This document shows positions 1 through 8,602 of a stretch of DNA of 64,000 nucleotides, piece after piece. Position 1 is the first letter of the stretch. Every line of letters begins with the position of its first letter. Source of the DNA: Actinokineospora alba. Its GTDB lineage: Bacteria > Actinomycetota > Actinomycetes > Mycobacteriales > Pseudonocardiaceae. A program made the position numbers and the translations under genes. The stretch lies in contig NZ_SNXU01000001.1 of the NCBI RefSeq assembly GCF_004362515.1, forward strand, positions 6,758,001 to 6,822,000, written 5' to 3'. The notes under the pieces were generated by a model, which was not told the DNA's origin, did no database searches, and was given only the letters and a program-made list of their open reading frames with translations.

Positions 1-282
1 ATCGCCGCGCCCCCGCTGCCCGCCTACCCGCCGCCCGCGCCGGTGCACGCCTATTACCCGCCGCCACCGGACTACTACTACTCGCCCAAGTCCAAGGTCG
101 TGGCCGGCATCCTGCAGATCTTCCTGCCGTTCGGGGTCGGCCGGTTCTACACCGGCCACTACGGCATCGCCGTCGCCCAGCTGCTCACCTGCGGCGGCTT
201 CGGCATCTGGACGCTGATCGACGGCATCCTGCTGCTGGTCAACGGCGGCACCGACGGCGAGGGCCGCCGCCTACGCGATTGA
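1..282 (+). CDS. TM2-domain membrane protein, C-terminal part (5' end outside window)
   Basis: The reading frame is open from base 1, so the start lies outside the window; a GTG at 43 is internal. The visible N-terminal part is rich in Pro and Tyr (repeated PP and YYY), followed by a TM2 domain of two hydrophobic helices joined by a short turn: one with FLPFGVGRFYTGHYGIAVAQ and one with GGFGIWTLIDGILLLV. TM2 proteins are small inner-membrane proteins of mostly unknown function, and the Pro/Tyr tail is common in actinobacteria. The gene converges on the Nudix gene, with 16 bp between the stops and no clear terminator. Confidence 0.8.
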   Translation: MAAPPLPAYPPPAPVHAYYPPPPDYYYSPKSKVVAGILQIFLPFGVGRFYTGHYGIAVAQLLTCGGFGIWTLIDGILLLVNGGTDGEGRRLRD

Positions 283-298
283 CCCCCGCCGTCCTGGT

Positions 299-913
299 TC
301 AGGACCGCTGGGCGAACCTTGTCGGCTCGTCGGTCCACGGCGCGTCCGGGACGCGGGGCGCCGCGGCGCCGGAGTCCACGGCGAAGGCCGCCAGCACACC
401 GCCGACCGCCGCGGCGTTCACGATCTCGCCCGACAGGACCATCCGGACGGCCTGCTCCAGCGGCACCCGGTCGGCGACCATGTCGGCCTCTTCGTCCCCA
501 AGCACCTCGTGGTCCACAGTGGACAGACCAGTGGCCAGGTAGACCCGGATGGCCTCGTCGGTGAACCCGGGCGAGACAGCCATGTCCACCAGGACCGACC
601 AGTCCGACGCGACCACGCCGACCTCTTCGACCAGTTCACGCTTGGCCGCGACCAGCGGGTCCTCGCCCGCGTCGATCAGCCCGGCGGGCAACTCCCACAG
701 CCTGCGCCCCACCGGATGCCGGTACTGGTCGACCAGGACCAGCGTCCCGTCGTCGTCGAGCGCGACCACCGCGACCGCGCCGAGGTGTTCGACCACCTCG
801 CGCGACGCGGTGTTGCCACCGGGCATGCGGACCTCGTCGATGCGCAGCGCCAGGATGCGTCCGATGTGGATGTCGCGAGTGGACGCCACGGAGAACTCGT
901 GCCGGTCGGTCAC
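299..913 (-). CDS. Nudix hydrolase, ADP-ribose pyrophosphatase type
   Basis: This 204-residue protein carries a complete Nudix box at about residues 78-100 (G-x5-E-x7-REL-x-EE-x-G-V), which binds divalent metal and cleaves nucleoside-diphosphate-X substrates. The WELPAG segment just before the box and the position next to pyrG match the mycobacterial ADP-ribose pyrophosphatase Rv1700, so ADP-ribose or a related sugar nucleotide is the likely substrate. The start codon overlaps the pyrG stop by 4 bp, indicating translational coupling downstream of pyrG. Substrate choice is inferred from family and synteny. Confidence 0.9.
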   Translation of the reverse strand: MTDRHEFSVASTRDIHIGRILALRIDEVRMPGGNTASREVVEHLGAVAVVALDDDGTLVLVDQYRHPVGRRLWELPAGLIDAGEDPLVAAKRELVEEVGVVASDWSVLVDMAVSPGFTDEAIRVYLATGLSTVDHEVLGDEEADMVADRVPLEQAVRMVLSGEIVNAAAVGGVLAAFAVDSGAAAPRVPDAPWTDEPTRFAQRS

Positions 914-2619
914 GCCTTCGCTCCCGCGGCCACCGGCTCCTCGTCCAGTTCCACCGGCAGGCGCTCGGCCAGCAGGTAGGTCATGGCGGCCTTGATGAAA
1001 CCGGCGAACAGCGGGTGCGGGCGGGTCGGCCTGCTCTTGAGCTCCGGGTGCGCCTGGGTGCCGACGAAGAACGGGTGGACCTTCGCGGGCAGTTCGACGA
1101 ACTCGACGAGGTGGCCGTCCGGCGAGGTGCCGGAGAACACCAGACCGGCCTTGGAAAGGCGGTCGCGGTAGGAGTTGTTGACCTCGTAGCGGTGCCGGTG
1201 GCGCTCGGTGATCTCACGGCTGCCGTAGACCCCGGCGACGACGGACCCGGCGGTCAGCGCGGCGGGGTACGAGCCCAGCCGCATCGTGCCGCCCATGTCG
1301 CGCTCGCCCGCGACAACGTCCTCTTGGTCGGCCATGGTGCTGATGACCGGGTGCTTGGTGTTCTCGTCGAACTCCGCGGAGTTCGCCCCTGCGATGCCCG
1401 CGAGGTTGCGCGCGGACTCGATCACCATGCACTGCAGGCCCAGGCACAGGCCGAGCGTGGGGATGCGGTTGGTGCGCGCGTAGGTGATCGCGCCGAGCTT
1501 GCCCTCGATACCGCGCACACCGAAGCCGCCCGGGATCAGCACACCGTCCACACCGGACAGCGCGGCAGCCGCCCCGGCGGGCGTCTCGCACTCGTCGGAC
1601 GGAACCCACAGGATCTCGACCTTCGCGCGGTGGGCGAAACCGCCGGCGCGCAGGGCCTCGGTGACCGACAGGTACGCGTCGGGCAGGTCGACGTACTTGC
1701 CGACGAGCGCGATCCGCACCGTCTCCTTCGGCTTGTGGACCCGGTCGAGCAGGTCGCCCCACACGGTCCAGTCGACGTCGCGGAACGGCAGGCCGAGACG
1801 GCGCACGACATAGGCGTCGAGGCCCTCGCCGTGCAGCACGCGCGGAATGTCGTAGATGGAAGGCGCGTCGGGCGCGGCCACGACGGCCTCGGTGTCGACG
1901 TCGCACATGAGCGCGATCTTGCGCTTGAGCCCGTCCGGGATCTCCCGGTCGGCCCGGCAGACGATCGCGTCGGGCTGGATGCCGATGTTGCGCAGCGCGG
2001 CGACGGAGTGCTGCGTCGGCTTGGTCTTCAACTCACCCGACGGCGCGAGGTACGGCACCAGCGACACGTGCAGGAAGAAGACGTTGTCGCGGCCCACGTC
2101 GTGGCGGACCTGGCGCGCGGCCTCCAGGAACGGCAGCGACTCGATGTCGCCCACGGTGCCACCGACCTCGGTGATGACCACATCGGGCGCCACACCGCTC
2201 TCGTCGGGCAGCGCCATCGCTCTGATCCGCGACTTGATCTCGTCGGTGATGTGCGGGATGACCTGCACGGTGTCACCGAGATACTCGCCGCGCCGCTCCT
2301 TGGCGATGACCGCCGAGTAGACCTGGCCGGTGGTGACGTTCGCCGAACCGGAAAGCGAGCGGTCGAGGAAGCGCTCGTAGTGGCCGATGTCGAGGTCTGT
2401 CTCGGCGCCGTCCTCGGTGATGAAGACCTCGCCGTGCTGGAACGGGTTCATCGTTCCGGGGTCGACGTTGAGGTACGGGTCCAGCTTCTGCATGGTGACG
2501 CGCAGGCCACGCGAAGTAAGTAGCTGGCCGAGGCTGGACGCGGTGAGCCCCTTGCCCAGCGAGGAGGCGACGCCTCCGGTCACGAAGACGTGCTTGGTCG
2601 TCCGAGCTTGCTGAGGCAA
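910..2619 (-). CDS. pyrG: CTP synthase
   Basis: PyrG makes CTP from UTP, ATP and glutamine. The N-terminal synthetase half opens with HVFVTGGVASSLGKG (P-loop) and contains LDPYLNVDPGTMNPFQHGEVF. The C-terminal class I glutamine amidotransferase half has the nucleophile motif LGLCLGLQ and a conserved HPE near the end. I place the start at a TTG (2619) preceded by GGGAG at 5 bp spacing, giving 569 residues. The frame stays open upstream to 2685, but those 22 extra residues look non-conserved. The gene lies upstream of and overlaps the Nudix gene, as in mycobacteria. It completes the pyrimidine genes found at 50-59 kb. Confidence 0.96.
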   Translation of the reverse strand: MPQQARTTKHVFVTGGVASSLGKGLTASSLGQLLTSRGLRVTMQKLDPYLNVDPGTMNPFQHGEVFITEDGAETDLDIGHYERFLDRSLSGSANVTTGQVYSAVIAKERRGEYLGDTVQVIPHITDEIKSRIRAMALPDESGVAPDVVITEVGGTVGDIESLPFLEAARQVRHDVGRDNVFFLHVSLVPYLAPSGELKTKPTQHSVAALRNIGIQPDAIVCRADREIPDGLKRKIALMCDVDTEAVVAAPDAPSIYDIPRVLHGEGLDAYVVRRLGLPFRDVDWTVWGDLLDRVHKPKETVRIALVGKYVDLPDAYLSVTEALRAGGFAHRAKVEILWVPSDECETPAGAAAALSGVDGVLIPGGFGVRGIEGKLGAITYARTNRIPTLGLCLGLQCMVIESARNLAGIAGANSAEFDENTKHPVISTMADQEDVVAGERDMGGTMRLGSYPAALTAGSVVAGVYGSREITERHRHRYEVNNSYRDRLSKAGLVFSGTSPDGHLVEFVELPAKVHPFFVGTQAHPELKSRPTRPHPLFAGFIKAAMTYLLAERLPVELDEEPVAAGAKA

Positions 2620-2704
2620 CGATGCTCCCGTGGTCGATCTTTGCGTCGGCGGCTGGAAATTACCGCCCGTTCCACGGGACTTCACACTAACACTCTGTTG
2701 GATG

Positions 2705-2723
2705 GCGCACCCTTCGGGTGCGC
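2705..2723. terminator. Small GC-rich hairpin
   Basis: An 8-bp perfect stem (GCGCACCC / GGGTGCGC) with a TTC loop sits directly beside the long palindrome at 2725-2826, between the secreted-protein gene and pyrG. It may be part of a composite terminator for the secreted-protein gene. There is no T-run. Confidence 0.4.
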
Positions 2724-2724
2724 G

Positions 2725-2826
2725 GCTCGGTCGCCTTGATGGTGACGTTTCGGGGGCCCCGCACGAACACTGCCAACTTCGATGGCGTGTTCGTGCGGGG
2801 CCCCCGAAACGTCACCGCGACCGAGC
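2725..2826. repeat. Long intergenic palindrome with 30-bp perfect arms
   Basis: Arms 2741-2770 and 2787-2816 are exact reverse complements over 30 bp. Pairing continues inward (GCCA/TGGC around a 7-nt loop with one bulged T) and outward (10 bp, 2725-2734 with 2817-2826) across a 6-nt one-sided bulge. It starts 14 bp past the stop of the secreted-protein gene and ends about 106 bp before the pyrG start, so it could terminate transcription or be a dispersed palindromic element. The stem is far longer than normal terminators and has no U-tract. Confidence 0.85.
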
Positions 2827-2840
2827 GTGGTTGTTCAGCT

Positions 2841-3503
2841 TCACGGCGTGGGCGAGCAGGCGGTTCGGCCGACCACGACCTCGCCATTGATCCCGGAGGC
2901 GGGGAGGAAGGTGATGCGCATCATCGTCAGGGCGATGCTGCCGTCATTGGGCTCGGGCAGGGTGATCTCGTTGAACGTCGCCGTCGCGAGCACCGTGCCG
3001 CCGGTCCTGGTGAGGTTCTTGACGTACCCGCGCGGCATCGGGTTCGGCAGGCCGGTGATGCCCGTCATCCCCGCGAACGACCAGCTCGCGCTGGTGCCGC
3101 CCTGCGTCGCGTTGCAGGTGACGCGGTAGCTCGTCAGCTTCACCCGCGGGCCGCCCACCGAGACCAGCGCCGAGAGCTCGAACGCGCCGCCCGCCGCTTC
3201 CGACTTGGTCGTGGTGACGTCGTTCGCCGGGTCGACCACGGTCGTCGTGCAGGAGGTGTTCGCGGTGCCCCAGCGCACGCCGGACGCCGTGACTCCCGGG
3301 GTCGACGCCGTGGTCTGGCCGTCGACAGCGCACTGGGCGAGCGTCGGCACGCTGGTCGTCACGCCCGCCTTGACGAACTGGGCCGATCCGAGTGCCGCCA
3401 CCCCCGCCGGGTTGCTGGCCAGCGCGGGCGTGGCGCCCGCGACCAACCCGACCGCCGCCACGGCCGCGCAGAACCCCAGCCGCGTTGCCCTGATGTGTCC
3501 CAT
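2841..3503 (-). CDS. Secreted protein of unknown function
   Basis: This 220-residue protein begins with a typical Sec signal peptide: basic MGHIRATR, hydrophobic core to about residue 27, then an ALA-type cleavage site near residue 29. The mature part is rich in Thr, Ser, Ala and Gly with short hydrophobic strands, suggesting a beta-rich exported domain. Five Cys remain in the mature part. It loosely resembles small 'choice-of-anchor' exported proteins of actinobacteria, but I do not recognise a named family with certainty. AGGGAAG lies upstream of the ATG. The gene interrupts the steAB-pyrG order of mycobacteria and ends at the long palindrome. Confidence 0.75.
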   Translation of the reverse strand: MGHIRATRLGFCAAVAAVGLVAGATPALASNPAGVAALGSAQFVKAGVTTSVPTLAQCAVDGQTTASTPGVTASGVRWGTANTSCTTTVVDPANDVTTTKSEAAGGAFELSALVSVGGPRVKLTSYRVTCNATQGGTSASWSFAGMTGITGLPNPMPRGYVKNLTRTGGTVLATATFNEITLPEPNDGSIALTMMRITFLPASGINGEVVVGRTACSPTP

Positions 3504-3669
3504 TGCCGCTCACTTCCCTTGTTCCTGGCGCAGATATCGATGCCTTCATGGGGCACATCGGTCCAGGGACAAGGGAAATGAGCAGGATCACCGGCAGCCC
3601 ACCCGTCCGTGCGGGGCAGACCATCCGAACGGGTTTCGCGGGTGACTACCGCTCGCTGTGCGTGGAGTT

Positions 3670-4611
3670 CTACTCGGCTGGGGCACCGGGTGCGGGGGCC
3701 TGCGCGTTGCCCGCGTTGCCGTAGCGGCCCACCTTGCCCTCCAGCTGCTCCCCGAGCGCCAGGATCGTGACGATCCGGCCCGCGGGGGTGTCGGCGTTGT
3801 CCACCGTCGAGAGGATCGACGACGCCGCCGTGTCCGCGCGGATCACGCCCACCGCGCCGGTCCCGTTGGCCGAGCCCGCCGACCCGGCGAGCACCGCGCC
3901 CGCGCCGGAGCGGTCCACCTGGGCGGCGAAGCGCGCGAGGGTGGCCGCGCGGTCGCCCGCGCCGTCACCGGAGGCGGCGCCACCGGTCAGGATGATCGCG
4001 AGCTGCGCGGGCTTGAGCTCCGGGGACGCCTTGATGAACCCGCCATCGGTCAGCCCGGACAACACCGCCGCCGACTCCTCCGGACTGACCTGCGGCTTGT
4101 TGTCGGCCTTGCTGATGAGCATCAGCGGCCCCAGCAGGCCGCCCGCGAGGGAACCCGGGTCGCTGACGGTCGGCAGCTGCACACCGGCGGGGAGCAGGCG
4201 GGTGACGATGTCCTTGAGCTCGTCGGCGCGGCCCTGATCGGCGAAGGCGTCGGTCAGCTGCAGCTCCCCGGTCACGACGGCGCCCGCGTTGGCCACCAGG
4301 CCCTTGAGGGAGTCGCGGTCGGACGGGCGGGCGTCGGCGGTCGTCACCAACACGACCGTGCGCTGCGCGAGGGAGCCCTTGACCGCGGCCGGGCCGATGG
4401 TCGCGGCGAACGAGTCGGCGTCGCCGAGGCGGGCGTTGAGGGCGTTGCGGTCGTCTTCGAGTTCGGCGACCTGGCCGCCGAGTTCGCTGTTCTCGTTGTT
4501 GAGCCCGGACAGCAGCGTGCGGCTCAGCGTGGTCGAGCCCAGCACCACCCCGACAGCAAGCGCTAGGAAGACCGCGGCGATCGAGATGACGTGGTAGCGC
4601 AGCGAGATCAC
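3670..4611 (-). CDS. MctB/SteB-family envelope protein (DUF3186, annotated copper transporter)
   Basis: The GTG start at 4611 overlaps the steA stop by 4 bp (GTGA) and gives the family N-terminus VISLRYHVISIAAVFLALAVG. That is one transmembrane anchor, followed by a coiled-coil stretch around ENSELGGQVAELEDDRNAL and an extracytoplasmic domain, 313 residues in all. The family includes Mtb Rv1698 (MctB, copper handling) and corynebacterial SteB, which works with SteA in cell-division control. The coupling to steA argues for the SteA-SteB role here; a copper function is only inherited annotation. Confidence 0.88.
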   Translation of the reverse strand: MISLRYHVISIAAVFLALAVGVVLGSTTLSRTLLSGLNNENSELGGQVAELEDDRNALNARLGDADSFAATIGPAAVKGSLAQRTVVLVTTADARPSDRDSLKGLVANAGAVVTGELQLTDAFADQGRADELKDIVTRLLPAGVQLPTVSDPGSLAGGLLGPLMLISKADNKPQVSPEESAAVLSGLTDGGFIKASPELKPAQLAIILTGGAASGDGAGDRAATLARFAAQVDRSGAGAVLAGSAGSANGTGAVGVIRADTAASSILSTVDNADTPAGRIVTILALGEQLEGKVGRYGNAGNAQAPAPGAPAE

Positions 4612-5792
4612 GAGAACAGCCCCTTGAACCAGTCGACGAACGAGTTCCACGTGCCGATGATCGAGTCGGTGTACGCCGCGCCCACACCGGACACGACCAG
4701 CGCCGCGGCGATCGCGACCATCGCGGCCATGACCAGCAGCACGATGGCGGCGACGGACACCCGGCTGCGGTGCAGCGCGGCGACGGCCTTGCCGTCGACG
4801 AGCTTGCTGCCGAGCTTGAGCCGGGTCAGGAAGGTCGACGGGTTGGAGCCGGAGCGGCCCCGGTCGAGGAATTCCCTGAGCGTGGCCTGGAAACCGACCG
4901 TGACCACCAGGGTGGCGTCGTGGAAGTCGGCCAGCAGCAGCGCCAAGTCCTCGGCGTTGCCGGACGCGGGGAACGTCACCGCGCCGATGCCCAGGTCCTG
5001 GATGCGGACGAGACCGGGCGCATGGCCGTCAGTCTGCGCGGGCACGACGACCTCGGCGCCGGACCGCAGCGTCTCGGTGCTGATGCCGCGCGGGTCGCCC
5101 ACGATGATGTCCGGCTTGTAGCCCGCGGCGCGCAGGGCGTCGGCGCCGGAGTCGACGCCGACCAGGACCGGGCGGTGCTCGGAGATGTAGCGCTTGAGCA
5201 GCTTGAGGTCGGCGACGTGCTCGTGTCCACCCGCGACGACGACGACCTGCTTGCCCTTGAGCGGCGTGGCCAACTCGGGGACGCCGACACCGTCGAGGAT
5301 CATCGTGCGCTCGCGGTGCAGGAACTCCATCGTGTTCGCGGAGAACGCCTCGAGCTGCGCGGACATGCCCGCCTTGGCCTCGATCATCTGGTCGGCCACG
5401 GACTCGCGCGTCTGCTGGACACCCTGCGCGATCTCGCGCTCGCCGATGTAGACGGTGCCGTCGTGGAGGCGGAGCTTGGTGCCTTCCTTGATCGCCCGCA
5501 ACGCGTCCTGGCCGACGCCGTCGATCAGCGGGACACCCGCTCCGACAAGGACTTCGGGCCCGAGGTTGGGGAAACGGCCGGAGATGGAGGGCGACGCGTT
5601 GACCACCGCGCCGACCTCGGCGCGCACCAGGGCGTCGGCGGTGGCGCGGTCGAGATCGAGCTGGTCGAGGACGACGATGTCCCCTTGGGACACTCGGCGC
5701 AGCAGGTCACCGGTACGCCTGTCGACCCGTGCTACGCCGGTCACCCCAGGTAGGGCGTGCTGTGATCGATGGAGGACGCCGGGAAGCTTCAT
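4608..5792 (-). CDS. steA: SteA-like cytokinetic protein (thiamine pyrophosphokinase-like fold)
   Basis: The 394-residue protein starts at MKLPGVLHR (ATG at 5792). The central region resembles the catalytic fold of thiamine pyrophosphokinase (VVVAGGHEHVADLKLLKRYI, then VGVDSGADALRAAGYKPDIIVGD), and the C-terminus has one transmembrane helix (SVAAIVLLVMAAMVAIAAAL) and a short tail. It matches Rv1697/SteA, a membrane-anchored factor of the division site in Corynebacterium. It is probably not a true thiamine pyrophosphokinase. It is the first gene of a steA-steB pair; upstream are 94 bp without a gene before recN. Confidence 0.88.
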   Translation of the reverse strand: MKLPGVLHRSQHALPGVTGVARVDRRTGDLLRRVSQGDIVVLDQLDLDRATADALVRAEVGAVVNASPSISGRFPNLGPEVLVGAGVPLIDGVGQDALRAIKEGTKLRLHDGTVYIGEREIAQGVQQTRESVADQMIEAKAGMSAQLEAFSANTMEFLHRERTMILDGVGVPELATPLKGKQVVVVAGGHEHVADLKLLKRYISEHRPVLVGVDSGADALRAAGYKPDIIVGDPRGISTETLRSGAEVVVPAQTDGHAPGLVRIQDLGIGAVTFPASGNAEDLALLLADFHDATLVVTVGFQATLREFLDRGRSGSNPSTFLTRLKLGSKLVDGKAVAALHRSRVSVAAIVLLVMAAMVAIAAALVVSGVGAAYTDSIIGTWNSFVDWFKGLFS

Positions 5793-5886
5793 GGCCCGAT
5801 GGTGACAAACCGATCCGGCTTGGTCCGTTTGCCACGCCGGGGGTGCGGGCGGTTTCCCGCGCACGGGGGATGCGCCCCGCGCGCCC

Positions 5887-7671
5887 TCAGCGGCGCTTGG
5901 GGCGGGGTTTGCCGCTGAGTTCCCAGTCGTGCTTTTCGCCGTCGGCCAAGGCCAACAGCTCTTCCGCGTGGGCCCGACCGGTTTCCGTGGACTCCATGCC
6001 CGCCAGCATCCGGGCCAACTCGATGACCCGCGTCGGCTCGTCCAGGGTCCGCACATCGCTGCGCGTGACGCCGCCGGTGGCGCTCTTGTCGACGATCAGG
6101 TGACGGTCGGCGAACGCGGCGACCTGCGCCAGGTGGGTGACCACGATGACCTGGTGGCTGCGCGCCAGCCGGGCCAGCCTGCGGCCGATCTCGACCGCCG
6201 CCCGACCACCCACCCCGGCGTCGACCTCGTCGAACACCAACGTCGGCACCGGGTCGGAGTGGGCGAGGACGACCTCGATCGCCAGCATGACCCGCGACAG
6301 CTCACCGCCCGACGCGCCCTTGTGCACCGGCAGCGGGAGCGCTCCATCGTGGGCGACCAGCAGCAGCTCCACGTCGTCGACGCCGTCGGCGCCAGCGTGC
6401 AGGGTCTGGCCCGCCACGTCGAGCGCCACCGGGTCGCCTTCGTCGGCGGCGCGGGGGCGGACGGTGATCTGGATGCTGGACTGGCCCATCGCGAGCCCGC
6501 CCAGCTCGTCGGTGACGGCCTTCGCCAGTTCCTCGGCGGCCTTCTCGCGCGCCGCGGTCAGCGCCACCGCGATGCCTGCGAGCTGCTGGGCCAGCGCGAT
6601 CTTGCGGGCGGCCAGCTCACCGAGGGCACCCTCGGAGGTGTCGAGGCCCGCCAGCTTCTCGTTCGCGTCGCGGGCCCAGGCGAGGACACCGTCGATGTCG
6701 GCGGCGTACTTGCGGGTGATCGTCTTCAGCTCGGACTGCCGCGCGAGGACCTGTTCGAGCACGGCCGGGTCGGCGTCGAGGGAATCGAGGTAGGCGGTCA
6801 GCTCGGAGCCGACGTCGGTCAGCAGCACGGCGGCCTCGGCCAGACGCGGTTCGAGCTCGCGCAGGCGCGGGTCGTCGGCGCCCGCGAGGCGGCGTTGGGC
6901 TTCGCCGATCGCGCCGAGGGCGCCGGGCAGATCCGGGTCGCCGTCGGGTGAGCCCGACACGGCGAGGCTGGCGCCGGTGGCGGCTTCACGCAGTTGGTCC
7001 GCGTCGGCGAGCCTGCGGGCGCGGTCGACGAGTTCGACGTCCTCGCCGGGCTTCGGGTCGACCGCGGCGATCTCGTCCAGGCCCAGCCGAAGGATGTCGG
7101 CCTCGCGGGCCATTTCCTTGGCTCGGCGGGTCCGGTCGGTGAGTTCGGTGCTGACGGCGATCCACTCGTCGCGGACGCGGCGGTAGTCGGCCAGCACGGA
7201 GCTGACGTCCTCGCCGGCGTAGCGGTCGATGACCGCGCGCTGCTCGGCCGGGCGCAGCAGGCGGAGCTGGTCGTTCTGCCCGTGCACCGCGATCAGCTGC
7301 TCGGCCAGGTCGGAAAGCACGCCGACGGGCACGGACCGGCCGCCGAGGTGCGCTCGGGAACGGCCGTCGCTGTTGACGCTGCGCAGCGCGATCAGGCTGC
7401 CGTCGTCGTCGGGTTCGGCGCCCGCCTCGGTGGCGACCGCCGCGGCCGGGGACCCGGTCAGGCCCTCGAACCGGCCCTCGACGACGGCCTTGGACTTCCC
7501 GCTGCGCACACGGGACGCCTCGGCACGTCCGCCGGAGAGCAGGTGCAGGCCGGTGACGACCATGGTCTTGCCCGCACCGGTCTCACCGGTGACGACGGTG
7601 AACCCGGGGTGGAGCTCCAGCGTGGCCTCATCGATCACGCCGAGGTCCTGGATACGCATCTCCGCTAGCAC
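5887..7671 (-). CDS. recN: DNA repair ATPase RecN
   Basis: RecN is an SMC-like ATPase that acts at double-strand breaks. Walker A GETGAGKT is at residues 29-36, a long helical coiled-coil middle follows, and the ABC signature SGGELSRVMLAIEVVL and Walker B TLVFDEVDAGVGG lie near the C-terminus. I chose the GTG at 7671 because it yields VLAEMRIQDLGVIDEA, the usual RecN start, giving 594 residues; the frame stays open to 7701. No strong ribosome site is visible. The order steA-recN-nadK-tlyA is as in mycobacteria (Rv1694-Rv1697). Confidence 0.95.
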   Translation of the reverse strand: MLAEMRIQDLGVIDEATLELHPGFTVVTGETGAGKTMVVTGLHLLSGGRAEASRVRSGKSKAVVEGRFEGLTGSPAAAVATEAGAEPDDDGSLIALRSVNSDGRSRAHLGGRSVPVGVLSDLAEQLIAVHGQNDQLRLLRPAEQRAVIDRYAGEDVSSVLADYRRVRDEWIAVSTELTDRTRRAKEMAREADILRLGLDEIAAVDPKPGEDVELVDRARRLADADQLREAATGASLAVSGSPDGDPDLPGALGAIGEAQRRLAGADDPRLRELEPRLAEAAVLLTDVGSELTAYLDSLDADPAVLEQVLARQSELKTITRKYAADIDGVLAWARDANEKLAGLDTSEGALGELAARKIALAQQLAGIAVALTAAREKAAEELAKAVTDELGGLAMGQSSIQITVRPRAADEGDPVALDVAGQTLHAGADGVDDVELLLVAHDGALPLPVHKGASGGELSRVMLAIEVVLAHSDPVPTLVFDEVDAGVGGRAAVEIGRRLARLARSHQVIVVTHLAQVAAFADRHLIVDKSATGGVTRSDVRTLDEPTRVIELARMLAGMESTETGRAHAEELLALADGEKHDWELSGKPRPKRR

Positions 7672-7714
7672 AGGGCGCACCCTAGCGGCTCCGACCGACA
7701 TCCGGGCGCACGTG

Positions 7715-8602
7715 TCACCGGGATCGCCACCCCTGGACCGGCAGATCGAACTTGTCCACCAGCCGGTCGGTGAACGGCTCGTCGCGCAGCCGGACCAGCT
7801 TGATCGGCAGTTTCCCGCCCGCGATCTCGATGCGGGAGCCCGGCGGGATGTCGAAGGTGCGACGGCCGTCGCAGCACAGCACAGCGGGATGGCCCGCCGG
7901 GTCGACCTCGACGGCGACCACGGAATGCGGTGAGACCGCCATCGGCCGGGAGAACATGGCGTGCGCGTTGCTGGGCACCACGAGCATCGCCTGCACGTCG
8001 GGCCACACGATCGGCCCGCCCGCGGAGTACGCGTAGGCGGTGGACCCGGTCGGCGTGGCGCACAGGACGCCGTCGCAGCCGAAGGACGACACCGGGCGGC
8101 CGTCGATGTCGATGCGCACGTCGAGGATGCGTTCGCGGCTGCTCTTCTCGACGCTGGCCTCGTTGAGCGCCCACGTGTCGGCGATGACCTGGCCGTCGAG
8201 CCGGGCGATGACGTCCACGGTCATCCGCTCTTCGACCCGGTATCCCTGGGTGACGACAAGGCTGACGGCTTCCTCCAACGCGTCCGACTCGGCTTCGGCG
8301 AGGAAGCCGACCCGGCCGAGGTTGACGCCGAGCACCGGCACCCCCGCGGGCCGCGCGAGTTCTGCGGCGCGCAGCAGCGTGCCGTCGCCGCCGAGGACGA
8401 AGACCAGTTCGGTGCCGACCGCCGCCTCCGGGCCCAGCGGGACCACCCGCCCGTAGCAGGACGGGTCGAGGTCGGGGGCCTCGTCGTCGAGGACGCGCAG
8501 CCGCACGCCCGCGGCGGCGAACGCGCCCGCGACCTTCTCCGCGGTGCGCCGGTTCTCGACGCGGCCGGTGTGCACGACCAGCAGGATCTCGCGGTCCGTC
8601 AT
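7715..8602 (-). CDS. nadK: NAD kinase
   Basis: This 295-residue enzyme phosphorylates NAD to NADP. The diagnostic GGDGT is at residues 71-75, and NE/TPTGSTAY motifs follow (ALNEASVEKS; CATPTGSTAYAYSAGGP), forming the nucleotide site. The length is normal for actinobacterial PpnK. The ATG overlaps the tlyA stop by 4 bp, and recN follows 43 bp downstream. Confidence 0.95.
   Translation of the reverse strand: MTDREILLVVHTGRVENRRTAEKVAGAFAAAGVRLRVLDDEAPDLDPSCYGRVVPLGPEAAVGTELVFVLGGDGTLLRAAELARPAGVPVLGVNLGRVGFLAEAESDALEEAVSLVVTQGYRVEERMTVDVIARLDGQVIADTWALNEASVEKSSRERILDVRIDIDGRPVSSFGCDGVLCATPTGSTAYAYSAGGPIVWPDVQAMLVVPSNAHAMFSRPMAVSPHSVVAVEVDPAGHPAVLCCDGRRTFDIPPGSRIEIAGGKLPIKLVRLRDEPFTDRLVDKFDLPVQGWRSR

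Noticed and set aside
1015..2523. Long open frame antisense to pyrG
   Set aside because: Same codon-bias shadow; no recognisable domain.
2687..2887. Short open frame across the palindrome at 2725-2826
   Set aside because: Its apparent repeated peptide comes from the inverted repeat itself; no ribosome site or coding signal.
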